A DNA stretch of 6,181 nucleotides from an uncultured Verrucomicrobiales bacterium (GCA_937885815.1 CALABM010000122.1:1-6181); one strand, 5' to 3'. Shown: positions 1 through 5,522, numbered from the stretch's first letter. Numbers and translations: made by a program. The notes: generated by a model from the letters alone, not told the origin.

Positions 1-1297
1 TCTCCTGCGCTCGCTTTTCTACCTCCTCGTGGATATCCATGCCCAGCTCAGCAAAGTGGTCGGAGAGGGTCTTGAGTCCGGCCTCCACATCGGAGCGGTT
101 CTGCTGAGCTTCGCGCCCGGCATCCACTGTGACGCGGCGGGGCGTGGTGAAGTTGACCTCGGTCCAGTTCTCCACGGCTTCGAGCTTGCCCGTGGTTATG
201 GCATGGCCGATGACCCAGAGCCAGAGCGGGCGCAGCATCCTGTCGATGAGCAAGGTCTGCCGGTAGGAGAATCGGCGGTCAGCTTTGGCCACGGTCAGGC
301 GAACGCCCGCGCTGGCCAGCTTGGAGGAATCGGAGGCAAACTCGAAGGGCAGCATGCCCAGAGCGGAGTCGCGGCGCAGGTGCTCAAGAAAGCCCGTGAA
401 GGTAGGACTCGGGCGGGAACTCTCAAAGGGTTTCAAATCCTCGCCGGGCTGGATTTTGACGAGCTTGCCACCCAGTATGCGCTGGAGCCATCCGGCATCC
501 GAGCTTTCCGCTTCCGGTGCGCCTCCCAGCTGGAAGTCTCCATCATCTGCCGAATCGCGGGCGGTGGTGAGAATACGCGTGATGTCCGCATGGTCCTTCA
601 CGGCGTGCTTTTCGAGGGCCAGCAGCTCCATCTCATCGAGGATGTGATTGATAGAGTGCTGGAGGCTCGGGCAGCCGCGTACCTGTGAGGGGGCATCCGG
701 GTCGTACACGTGCAGGATGTGCGCGGCGGAGATGTCCGCATGCGAGCCGTCATCCCGGAGCAAGCGGTAGGCCATCGGCACCCCGTCCGGACTGAGTTTC
801 ACTCCATCGACAAATCCCTCCGAATCTGAGTAGTCTCCGATGCGGTGGCTCTCGATGAGTTGAATCCGGGGAGAGTCTCCCTGCATGACTTTGTGGATGA
901 AGATTTCTCCATCCGTATCAACGGCCTTGCATACAAGATGCTCGCATTGGGTGAGGTTGAAGCGGCCTGTCAGGTCGGCGTGGCGGCTCCATCGGTTGAA
1001 ATAGGCTTCCGCTTTGCGGTTCCATGCTCTGTCCGAGCTTTCGGCTTGCGGTTTGAGGCCATCTCCCACGGCATACAGGGCCATGCTGCCTACTATCTCG
1101 CGGATAAAGCCGGAGTTGCGCACCAGATAACGGGAACGGCGGACCAGCTCGGAGCGTACGCCCGGTGTCAGGTCGAGCGTGGCATCGCGCGGAGCACTGC
1201 CGGGAACCTGAGCCCGGCGCGGTGAGCGGTTGGCGTTCTCGTAGGTGGAATTGACTCCGAAGAAAAGACGCGCGGCGAATCGTTGAAAAGCATTCAT
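1..1297 (-). CDS. Phage portal protein, lambda gpB type (C-terminus cut off by window edge)
   Basis: This open frame reads from ATG at 1297 through position 1 with no stop, giving 432 complete codons. Lambda-type portals are usually about 500 residues or more, so roughly the last 100 are outside the window. Portals form the dodecameric ring at the capsid vertex through which DNA enters and leaves, and they dock the terminase. Family-like stretches are an early RYLVRNSGFIREIVG (about 56-70), FNRW (100-103), DTDGEIFIH (127-135), IQLIESHRIGD (145-155), VYDPDAPSQVRGCPSL (197-212) and a late VDAGREAQQNRSDVEAGL segment (391-408), which resembles the VDP...A...G region near the C-terminus of this family. 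The start overlaps the previous stop as ATGA and has no clear Shine-Dalgarno sequence, which suggests translational coupling. I identified it by conceptual translation of the minus strand; the family call is from memory of the motifs. Confidence 0.92.
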   Translation of the reverse strand, partial: MNAFQRFAARLFFGVNSTYENANRSPRRAQVPGSAPRDATLDLTPGVRSELVRRSRYLVRNSGFIREIVGSMALYAVGDGLKPQAESSDRAWNRKAEAYFNRWSRHADLTGRFNLTQCEHLVCKAVDTDGEIFIHKVMQGDSPRIQLIESHRIGDYSDSEGFVDGVKLSPDGVPMAYRLLRDDGSHADISAAHILHVYDPDAPSQVRGCPSLQHSINHILDEMELLALEKHAVKDHADITRILTTARDSADDGDFQLGGAPEAESSDAGWLQRILGGKLVKIQPGEDLKPFESSRPSPTFTGFLEHLRRDSALGMLPFEFASDSSKLASAGVRLTVAKADRRFSYRQTLLIDRMLRPLWLWVIGHAITTGKLEAVENWTEVNFTTPRRVTVDAGREAQQNRSDVEAGLKTLSDHFAELGMDIHEEVEKRAQE

Positions 1298-1557
1298 AGG
1301 GGGAGGCGGTGCGGTACATAACTGCCGGGAGCGGCTGGCCTTTTGGCGTAGGTGGCCGGGTCGAGCTTGCGGAGGGCATAGGCGCATTCTTCCAAGACCT
1401 CAGCCACCGGCATCACTTGTTGCTTGGTGACGGAGGTTCCCCCGCCATCACTCCAGGACATGATGGTTTTTCCTTCCAGCAACAGAGCTTTGGCCTTGGC
1501 TTGTATGGCCAAGACTTCTTCCGTGCTGAAGCCGACAATGAATAGTCCCTTTGCCAT
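1294..1557 (-). CDS. Small phage protein, probable gpW-like head-tail joining protein
   Basis: This 87-residue protein begins MAKGLFIVGFSTEEVL. The ATG at 1557 shares one base with the endolysin stop (TAATG), and its own stop shares ATGA with the portal start, so it sits as a coupled link between them. An earlier in-frame ATG at 1653 would extend it 32 codons into the endolysin with arginine- and proline-rich sequence typical of a shadow frame, so I chose the later start. It has an N-terminal helix-like segment rich in Ala, Leu and Lys (about 11-29), a short SWSDGGGTSVTK strand-like region (34-45), a second helix-like segment (about 50-65) and a proline-rich tail. Size, helix-strand-helix layout and position directly before a lambda-B-type portal match gpW, which caps the portal to join head and tail. 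There is no signature motif that proves it, so an unrelated small phage protein remains possible. Confidence 0.6.
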   Translation of the reverse strand: MAKGLFIVGFSTEEVLAIQAKAKALLLEGKTIMSWSDGGGTSVTKQQVMPVAEVLEECAYALRKLDPATYAKRPAAPGSYVPHRLPL

Positions 1558-2138
1558 TATGCTTCGAAGGCGGCACGGGCCTTCGCTACCGTGTCGAATA
1601 GGTTGAGCTGGATGTGGGGTTCGTCTACCAGATTGACCCATGTTCCGCCCCAAGTGAGGCCGGGCATGGTGCTGGCAATGGCTCCGAGTGTCTTGTAGTG
1701 GGGGCTGTCCCCCAGATACTCCTTGCCACGGAACAGTCCGAAGTCAAAGGCAAGCCCGAAGTTGTGCCAGCTCTGGCCACCGCGTGCATTGGTGACTTTC
1801 GGTCGCTTGCGGAAGAGTTTATCCTGTTCCTTGTAGCTCCGGGTGCCGTCAATGAGCTTCACGGTGATACCGAGCTCCGCCGCACGTACTGTGGCGGCTC
1901 GCATCCACTTGCGGGCGGCTGCCTGTGCGCCGGGCATGAGGGTGAGTATCACCTTCTCGGTGCGGTCATCGAAGGTGCCATAGGTTTCGGCAGCCTCGCG
2001 GGCAGCAGCAAGCCATGCGTCTTCGGCCTTGCGGGTGAGCTTTCCGGAAATGCCGTCAATCTTGCCCGTGTAGTACCCGGCAAGGCGTAGCATGCGCTGC
2101 CAGAATATGGTGTCCTTCTGGATATCACTGATGGTCAT
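1557..2138 (-). CDS. Phage endolysin, peptidase M15-type (VanY/Ply500-like) with N-terminal wall-binding-like region
   Basis: This is a 193-residue lysis enzyme predicted to cut the peptide part of peptidoglycan (L-Ala-D-Glu or D-Ala-D-Ala bond, depending on subfamily). The catalytic half has DGTRSYKEQDKLF (98-110) with the conserved Arg, SWHNFGLAFDFG (123-134), which is the SxHxxGxAxD zinc signature (H125, D132), and DEPHIQ (172-177), where H175 is the third zinc ligand and D172 the likely base. The N-terminal 60 or so residues (RMLRLAGYYTGKIDGISGKLTRKA) resemble a PG_binding_1 repeat. No signal peptide is visible, so export would need a holin, and the gene directly upstream is a holin candidate. 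A good AAGGAG lies 7 nt before the ATG, inside the end of the holin gene, and the two coding regions overlap by 14 nt. All three zinc ligands are present, so the enzyme looks intact. Confidence 0.92.
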   Translation of the reverse strand: MTISDIQKDTIFWQRMLRLAGYYTGKIDGISGKLTRKAEDAWLAAAREAAETYGTFDDRTEKVILTLMPGAQAAARKWMRAATVRAAELGITVKLIDGTRSYKEQDKLFRKRPKVTNARGGQSWHNFGLAFDFGLFRGKEYLGDSPHYKTLGAIASTMPGLTWGGTWVNLVDEPHIQLNLFDTVAKARAAFEA

Positions 2139-2346
2139 TGCCGCTCTCCTTTCCGGTGGCGGTTGCTTCAGTGCTTCCGGAGGAATCCTTGGTCAATACG
2201 CCGATGAGACCGGCGATAGCCATCCCGGCGGCTATAATCTGCTCAGCCAGCAGGGTCTCAATCGTGGCCCCGCAAGCGGTCGCAAGTGCAATTAGCCCCA
2301 GCCATGTGGAGCGTTCCTTCAGTCGAGAAAAAATGTAGCTGAACAT
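2125..2346 (-). CDS. Small membrane protein, probable phage holin
   Basis: This 73-residue protein has a short basic N-terminus (FSRLKERS), two closely spaced hydrophobic segments (about residues 14-31 and 36-52, the second AAGMAIAGLIGVL), and a polar tail rich in Ser, Thr, Gly and Glu. Holins are small membrane proteins of this shape that permeabilise the inner membrane at a set time and release the endolysin to the wall. The strongest support is context: its 3' end overlaps the M15 endolysin by 14 nt, a classical holin-endolysin pairing. The start is preceded only by AGGGT directly next to ATG, with no well-placed Shine-Dalgarno sequence. It begins 15 nt after the DUF523 stop. Holins share little sequence identity, so the call rests on topology and position, and I cannot assign a named holin family. 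Confidence 0.75.
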   Translation of the reverse strand: MFSYIFSRLKERSTWLGLIALATACGATIETLLAEQIIAAGMAIAGLIGVLTKDSSGSTEATATGKESGNDHQ

Positions 2347-2361
2347 ACCCTAATGGGCATG

Positions 2362-2784
2362 TCAAAATACATTGATGACCTCGATTCCGTTTTCCTGCAG
2401 GAGTCTGCCGGTAATTCCTTTGCAATCGCAGGAGGGCGAATACTTAGCCAATATGGCTTTGCGGATGCCGTGCTTCTGGCATATTGCGAGCGTTTTCTGA
2501 GCCCCGAGCATGAATTCTTCGGTGCGTTCTGTCCCGGTAACATGACGGCGTTCCGCCTTATCTTCGCAGGTCTCGAACACGCGCCCGCCCCTCCGCTTGA
2601 CAGGAGTCCTGGGACAAGAAAGCCCGCCCAGAAGTTCCGGGCAGGCCATGATAAAGGGGCTATCGCCTATCAGCTTTCGGGCTGCTGATGAGTTGTGGAT
2701 TCGTCCATGCCATCTACAGCGTTCTCCGAGGAGGCAGGCACTGACGAGGACGAGTCCTCCAGCTTCTTGCGATTGCGGTCCCAT
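2362..2784 (-). CDS. DUF523 family protein (YbbK/TudS-like, putative Fe-S desulfidase)
   Basis: This 140-residue protein shows the DUF523 signatures in order: VSACLLGERCRWHG (14-27), ACPELLGGLSCPR (47-59), RTEEFMLGAQKTL (87-99) and KYSPSCDCKG (114-123). Characterised members such as thiouracil desulfidase TudS use three conserved cysteines to hold a [4Fe-4S] cluster that removes sulfur from a thiolated base. The equivalents here are C17, C48 and C119, with C121 a possible alternative. Length is normal for a stand-alone DUF523 domain, so it looks complete. Its ATG lies 115 nt inside the end of the ParB/PAPS-reductase-like gene in another frame. AAGGAG at 2795-2800, 10 nt before the ATG, supports this start, and the domain needs sequence from near it. 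Departures from the usual motif are GGLSCPR where GGLPTPR is common, and SPSCDCKG where SPSCG is common, both adding cysteines. Substrate is unknown; thio-base desulfuration is inferred from family only. Confidence 0.88.
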   Translation of the reverse strand: MGPQSQEAGGLVLVSACLLGERCRWHGRIHNSSAARKLIGDSPFIMACPELLGGLSCPRTPVKRRGGRVFETCEDKAERRHVTGTERTEEFMLGAQKTLAICQKHGIRKAILAKYSPSCDCKGITGRLLQENGIEVINVF

Positions 2785-3965
2785 AACAGCTTCACTCCTT
2801 CCTTTTCCCAGTATTTGTATTTTTCATCGTATGACTTAACACCATAAGTCTTAATGCGGATGCTTCCCATGATACGCTTCATTTCCTCAAAAAGCAAGGG
2901 GTAATTTATTCGCAGCGCGTCATATTGCTCACGGCATTGGAAGGGACAACACCAGCATGCTGTACGCTTGAATCCGGCGGCGTAGCCGGGCCACTCCGGG
3001 ATGGAGGCTTCCAGCTGTTCCTTGGTCATGGAGAATGCCGGATTGTAGATAATCATATTGGGCTTGGATTTGATGGCCTGCATCTCAGCCGTGCCGGAGC
3101 GGCTTGTCTTCTGCTTAGGCTGGCCACCTCGTACCAGAATATAATCCTCGGAGCCTACCACGGATTCGATGTATTTATCCATCGGCTCATTGATGAGCTT
3201 CTCCACACAGTCCATATACAGGCTGTCCGGGCTCTTGCCCTTCTCGAAATACTCGGTCAGGTAGGTCTTGGAGGGGTGGACGGTGGTCAGCTTGCCCCCC
3301 AGCATCTTACACACGCGCTTGATGTGCATGATGAGGTCGGGGAACTCGCAGGTGTTCTCGATGTAGATGACCTTGCAATGTTTCCCGGTGGCAGCAAAGG
3401 CCTCCCATGTGGCTATCAGGGCGCGGGTGGAATCGCGTCCGCCGGAAAAGGCCCAGAATACGTACTTGGCCTTGTCCATGCGCTCGGTGAGTTCGAGCTT
3501 CTGCATCTTCACTTTTTCGGCTTCCGCTTCCTCGTCTATCACTTCCGGCTCGGAAAGCAGGTCCTCCAGACTCACGCCGGAGAAGCCGGTGAGCTCCAGA
3601 TCTATCTGTCCTTCCAGTTCGCTGAGCAAGGCCCGCAGTTCCTTGTCGTCCGATACGGCGAGCTCTGCAATGCGGTTGTCGGCAATCATGTCGGCCCATT
3701 CGGCAGCCTCGGTCTCGTAGTCCTGGTAGTCTACGGGTACGCTTTCCACCCCCAGCATGCGGGCGGCGGCAAGGCGGCAGTGGCCTTTCACGATGAAGCC
3801 GGAGCGGTTGCTGACCACGATGGGATTTCGCCATCCCTGTGACTTGATGATTTTGGCAAGCAGGGATATCTGCTTGTCGGAATGCTTGTTGGGGTTGCGC
3901 GGGTTCTCGACCATGGTCTCAATGTCGACCATCCGGGAGTGGGCGCAGTAAACTTGAATGTCCAT
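2670..3965 (-). CDS. ParB-like / PAPS reductase-like fusion protein (IbrB-IbrA-like)
   Basis: A 431-residue two-domain protein. Residues about 10-105 are ParB/Srx-like: NPRNPNKHS (21-29), IVKGHCRLAAARMLG (58-72) holding the ParB box in the variant form GHCR, and DNRIAEL (96-102). An acidic linker follows (about 103-165). Residues about 166-395 are a PAPS reductase/ATP-pyrophosphatase domain with the PP-loop SGGRDST (174-180), a RGGQPKQKTSRSGT loop (279-292) and a cysteine cluster CWCCPFQC (337-344). Such domains activate a substrate with ATP, often in sulfur chemistry. ParB-like and PAPS-like partners occur as separate adjacent genes in the IbrB/IbrA pair of E. coli prophages; here they are one chain. 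The tail (402-431) is Ser/Glu-rich and overlaps the DUF523 gene. ATG 3965 is the first in-frame start after a TGA, with AAGGG only one base away; M12 (ATG at 3932) is an alternative. The reaction and target are unknown. Confidence 0.9.
   Translation of the reverse strand: MDIQVYCAHSRMVDIETMVENPRNPNKHSDKQISLLAKIIKSQGWRNPIVVSNRSGFIVKGHCRLAAARMLGVESVPVDYQDYETEAAEWADMIADNRIAELAVSDDKELRALLSELEGQIDLELTGFSGVSLEDLLSEPEVIDEEAEAEKVKMQKLELTERMDKAKYVFWAFSGGRDSTRALIATWEAFAATGKHCKVIYIENTCEFPDLIMHIKRVCKMLGGKLTTVHPSKTYLTEYFEKGKSPDSLYMDCVEKLINEPMDKYIESVVGSEDYILVRGGQPKQKTSRSGTAEMQAIKSKPNMIIYNPAFSMTKEQLEASIPEWPGYAAGFKRTACWCCPFQCREQYDALRINYPLLFEEMKRIMGSIRIKTYGVKSYDEKYKYWEKEGVKLLWDRNRKKLEDSSSSVPASSENAVDGMDESTTHQQPES
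2795..2802 (-). promoter_or_regulatory. Ribosome-binding site of the DUF523 gene, inside the ParB/PAPS gene
   Basis: The minus strand reads GGAAGGAG here, with AAGGAG ending 10 nt before the ATG at 2784. It lies within codons for the end of the PAPS-reductase-like domain (around E387-V391). It supports internal initiation of the overlapping DUF523 gene at this ATG, not at a later GTG or CTC codon near the VSACLLG motif. Confidence 0.7.
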
Positions 3966-4081
3966 ACCCTTGCGGGCTTGTCAAAAAAGGCCACCAACGA
4001 GCCCGGCAAGGCTAGGACGCCCCCTCGCCGGGAAAACGGCAGCACCCCGGAGGCCGTCCTACCCCGCAAGGTGGCTTTTTG
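3966..4081. terminator. Multi-stem inverted-repeat leader: bidirectional terminator or attenuator
   Basis: Arms seen directly: AAAAAAGGCCACC (3983-3995) against GGTGGCTTTTT (4070-4080), giving a stem followed by a T-run on either strand; TAGGACG (4013-4019) against CGTCCTA (4055-4061); CCCGGC (4002-4007) against GCCGGG (4027-4032); and CCTTGCGGG (3968-3976) exactly complementary to CCCGCAAGG (4063-4071). The last pair covers the AAGGG just before the ParB/PAPS start codon and crosses the T-run stem, so both cannot form as simple nested hairpins. In the leftward direction the T-run ends only about 18 nt before the ATG at 3965, leaving no room for a promoter between them. Leftward transcripts must therefore pass through this structure, which suggests attenuation or phage antitermination. 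A simple bidirectional terminator between unrelated units is the plainer alternative. No folding energy was computed. Confidence 0.6.
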
Positions 4082-4335
4082 TTCGTTGACTATCTGAATA
4101 GTCGCTTAGCCGTGACTCTTTTATAGATGTGTCGTCCCACACAATAGTACTATACCAGCAGAAGGCTGTCATAGGCTTTGCCTTGGCCAAGACTGATGCC
4201 TAGCGGAGAACGATATATCCACCAAAATCCAGAAAATTATTTCATTGCCATTCAATAGTGTCGCCATTGGCATGGACGTTTATTCGAAAGGGTAGAAAAG
4301 GAGGCAAGCTTATTAAGCCTTTCACAAGATAATGT
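4082..4335. other. AT-rich intergenic region with palindromes, no gene seen
   Basis: No convincing coding frame lies here on either strand. Visible elements are a perfect hairpin GACTAT-CTGA-ATAGTC (4088-4103), a perfect 10-bp palindrome ATAGTACTAT (4144-4153) and AAAGGAGG on the plus strand (4297-4304) with no start codon at a usable distance. A weak minus-strand dyad GGCTTAATAAGCTTGCC (4304-4320) is followed by a TCCTTTTC tract and could be a poor terminator for the gene at 4336-5178. A TATAAA-like hexamer on the minus strand near 4118-4126 could be part of a promoter for the leftward phage operon, but no well-spaced -35 partner is obvious. Confidence 0.4.
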
Positions 4336-5178
4336 TTATAATTTTTGAGAGCAACCCGCATGTGGGCAGGTATGGTGTATACCCGTTCTTAACCAACCTC
4401 CGCTTAGCATTAAAAACACTCCAGGAGAAATCTCTGTTTTATAAGCTGTTTTAAGATAATATATGTCCCTTTCTATTTCTATCATTCCGGATTTTACACC
4501 TCTGAGGAACTCTCTAACTTGCATCCAAAACCGATTTCTTGTTATGGCAACTTCTCTAAATTGAGGCTTGTCTTCATTTATGGAATTAACATCTAACACC
4601 CTCACGATATCTAGTACTTCAGAGAGTAGTTCCGGACGGTTCGAATGTGTTTTTTCAAATCCTGTTTCATATTGAATCAAAGGTTGAATCTGACCGCTAG
4701 GTGATTCGATTGGGAAGAAATAATATGTGAATTCTGCACCGTTTCCTTCTTTGCGAATATCATATGGTTGCATGCTGAAATCCGCATAGCTTAGGTATTC
4801 ATATATCCATGTTACTAAATTATCAAAATGAGGAGTTTTTTCTAATTCATATGGCAAAGTCGAAACAAGAGAGCACATGGCGAGATATAAAATGATTTGA
4901 GTGTCACTTGCATCGTGATCGATCTCAAGACACAAATCGCTTATCCCTTGTGGGTCGTAATGTTTATATTCATAAATCTTGAAACCTGGAAAATACTTGT
5001 CTGCTACATACTTACAAAGTGCAAGCCGGGCTTTATTTAGATGACAATGGAAGCTATCCAGATAATACCGGCGAGATTTCGACTGTACTATTTGTTCCTG
5101 ATTTTTGTCATACAAGCTTACAACAAATACAGTACAACAACAGAGGAAAACTGCTATATAAAATTTAGCTTTGTTCAT
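4336..5178 (-). CDS. Hypothetical protein with N-terminal membrane anchor or signal peptide
   Basis: A 280-residue protein that I do not recognise. It begins MNKAKFYIAVFLCCCTVFVV, a short basic start followed by one hydrophobic run of about 17 residues, so it is probably exported or anchored in the inner membrane with the rest outside the cytoplasm. The three consecutive cysteines do not form a standard lipobox. The body is a soluble-looking mix rich in Tyr, Glu and Asp (for example YEYKHYDPQG at about 69-78), with no catalytic motif I can name. The last 20 or so residues, with HHTCPHAGC, look different from the rest and could be a binding loop or a non-native extension after a frameshift. 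Base composition is clearly more AT-rich than the phage operon, and no canonical Shine-Dalgarno sequence precedes the ATG. It has the look of an orphan gene acquired separately, or a prophage cargo gene. Confidence 0.65.
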   Translation of the reverse strand: MNKAKFYIAVFLCCCTVFVVSLYDKNQEQIVQSKSRRYYLDSFHCHLNKARLALCKYVADKYFPGFKIYEYKHYDPQGISDLCLEIDHDASDTQIILYLAMCSLVSTLPYELEKTPHFDNLVTWIYEYLSYADFSMQPYDIRKEGNGAEFTYYFFPIESPSGQIQPLIQYETGFEKTHSNRPELLSEVLDIVRVLDVNSINEDKPQFREVAITRNRFWMQVREFLRGVKSGMIEIERDIYYLKTAYKTEISPGVFLMLSGGWLRTGIHHTCPHAGCSQKL

Positions 5179-5293
5179 GAAGAATGTAAGAAAGAGTTTT
5201 TTCGTATGTTTATTTGACGTTTTTACTACTACAGGCGCATGAGCGGAGGAAGTTTGTTTGTAAGCATACCAATTTTCTGCATCTTAACTCATT

Positions 5294-5315
5294 TTTTCGC
5301 GAAAACAAGCGAAAA
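5294..5315. repeat. Palindrome plus helical-phase direct repeat, operator-like
   Basis: TTTTCGCGAAAA (5294-5305) is a perfect 12-bp palindrome, and its right half GCGAAAA is repeated at 5309-5315, exactly 10 bp further on. Two half-sites one helical turn apart beside a palindrome are a common layout for a repressor or activator site. It lies between the divergent 280-residue gene and the RHS fragment, about 115 bp upstream of the former's start. No cognate regulator is in the window, and chance in AT-rich DNA is possible. Confidence 0.35.
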
Positions 5316-5339
5316 GTGGAGAATCTTGTGTTTTTGTTT

Positions 5340-5490
5340 CGGGTGACCTCTACGGGGGGGCTCTTTATTATGCTGCGTACCTACATCTACGACATCCTCG
5401 GCCGCCCCACCGCCCGCAATACAGCCCGACATGGTTCTGTGGTGAATGACACCTTCGCCCACAACACCCGCTCGGAGCTGGTGGAGGCAC
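5340..5490 (+). pseudogene. RHS-repeat protein fragment (remnant)
   Basis: The plus-strand frame that includes ATG 5370 encodes LRTYIYDILGRPTARNTAR followed by a stretch ending VNDTFAHNTRSELVEA. This has the YD-repeat pattern of RHS/YD proteins (YDxLGRxT, then NSRSEL-like). RHS proteins are large shell-forming polymorphic toxins or surface proteins, normally above 1000 residues, so a recognisable stretch of about 50 residues can only be a piece. Homology appears to fade upstream near VTSTGG (about 5344) and downstream after VEA (about 5490), where the frame runs into unrelated residues and stops at 5522. The fragment is much more GC-rich than its surroundings. It is most simply a leftover of recombination or deletion in an rhs locus. 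The boundaries are approximate, and no promoter or ribosome-binding site is evident. Confidence 0.65.
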
Positions 5491-5522
5491 ACAAGAGTGA
5501 ACATAAAATTTCTGGCACATGA

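Noticed and set aside
29..688. 219-codon plus-strand open frame
   Set aside because: It lies antisense to the portal gene, whose minus-strand translation gives clear family motifs; the plus frame has no recognisable motif and arises from GC-rich codon bias.
845..1225. 126-codon plus-strand open frame
   Set aside because: Antisense shadow of the portal gene, with no motif or ribosome-binding site.
1294..1653. Longer version of the gpW-like gene starting at ATG 1653
   Set aside because: The extra 32 residues are Arg/Pro/Gly-rich shadow sequence within the endolysin; the ATG at 1557 gives a natural TAATG coupling and a protein-like N-terminus.
1614..2090. 158-codon plus-strand open frame
   Set aside because: Antisense to the endolysin, which has complete zinc-ligand motifs.
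2925..3842. 305-codon plus-strand open frame
   Set aside because: It is long but fully antisense to the ParB/PAPS-reductase-like gene; rich in Gly, Leu, His and Val, with no domain signature.
3788..4069. 93-codon minus-strand frame across the leader dyad
   Set aside because: Composition is low-quality (Arg/Ser/Pro), it overlaps the ParB-like gene out of frame and it runs through the inverted repeats; no ribosome-binding site.
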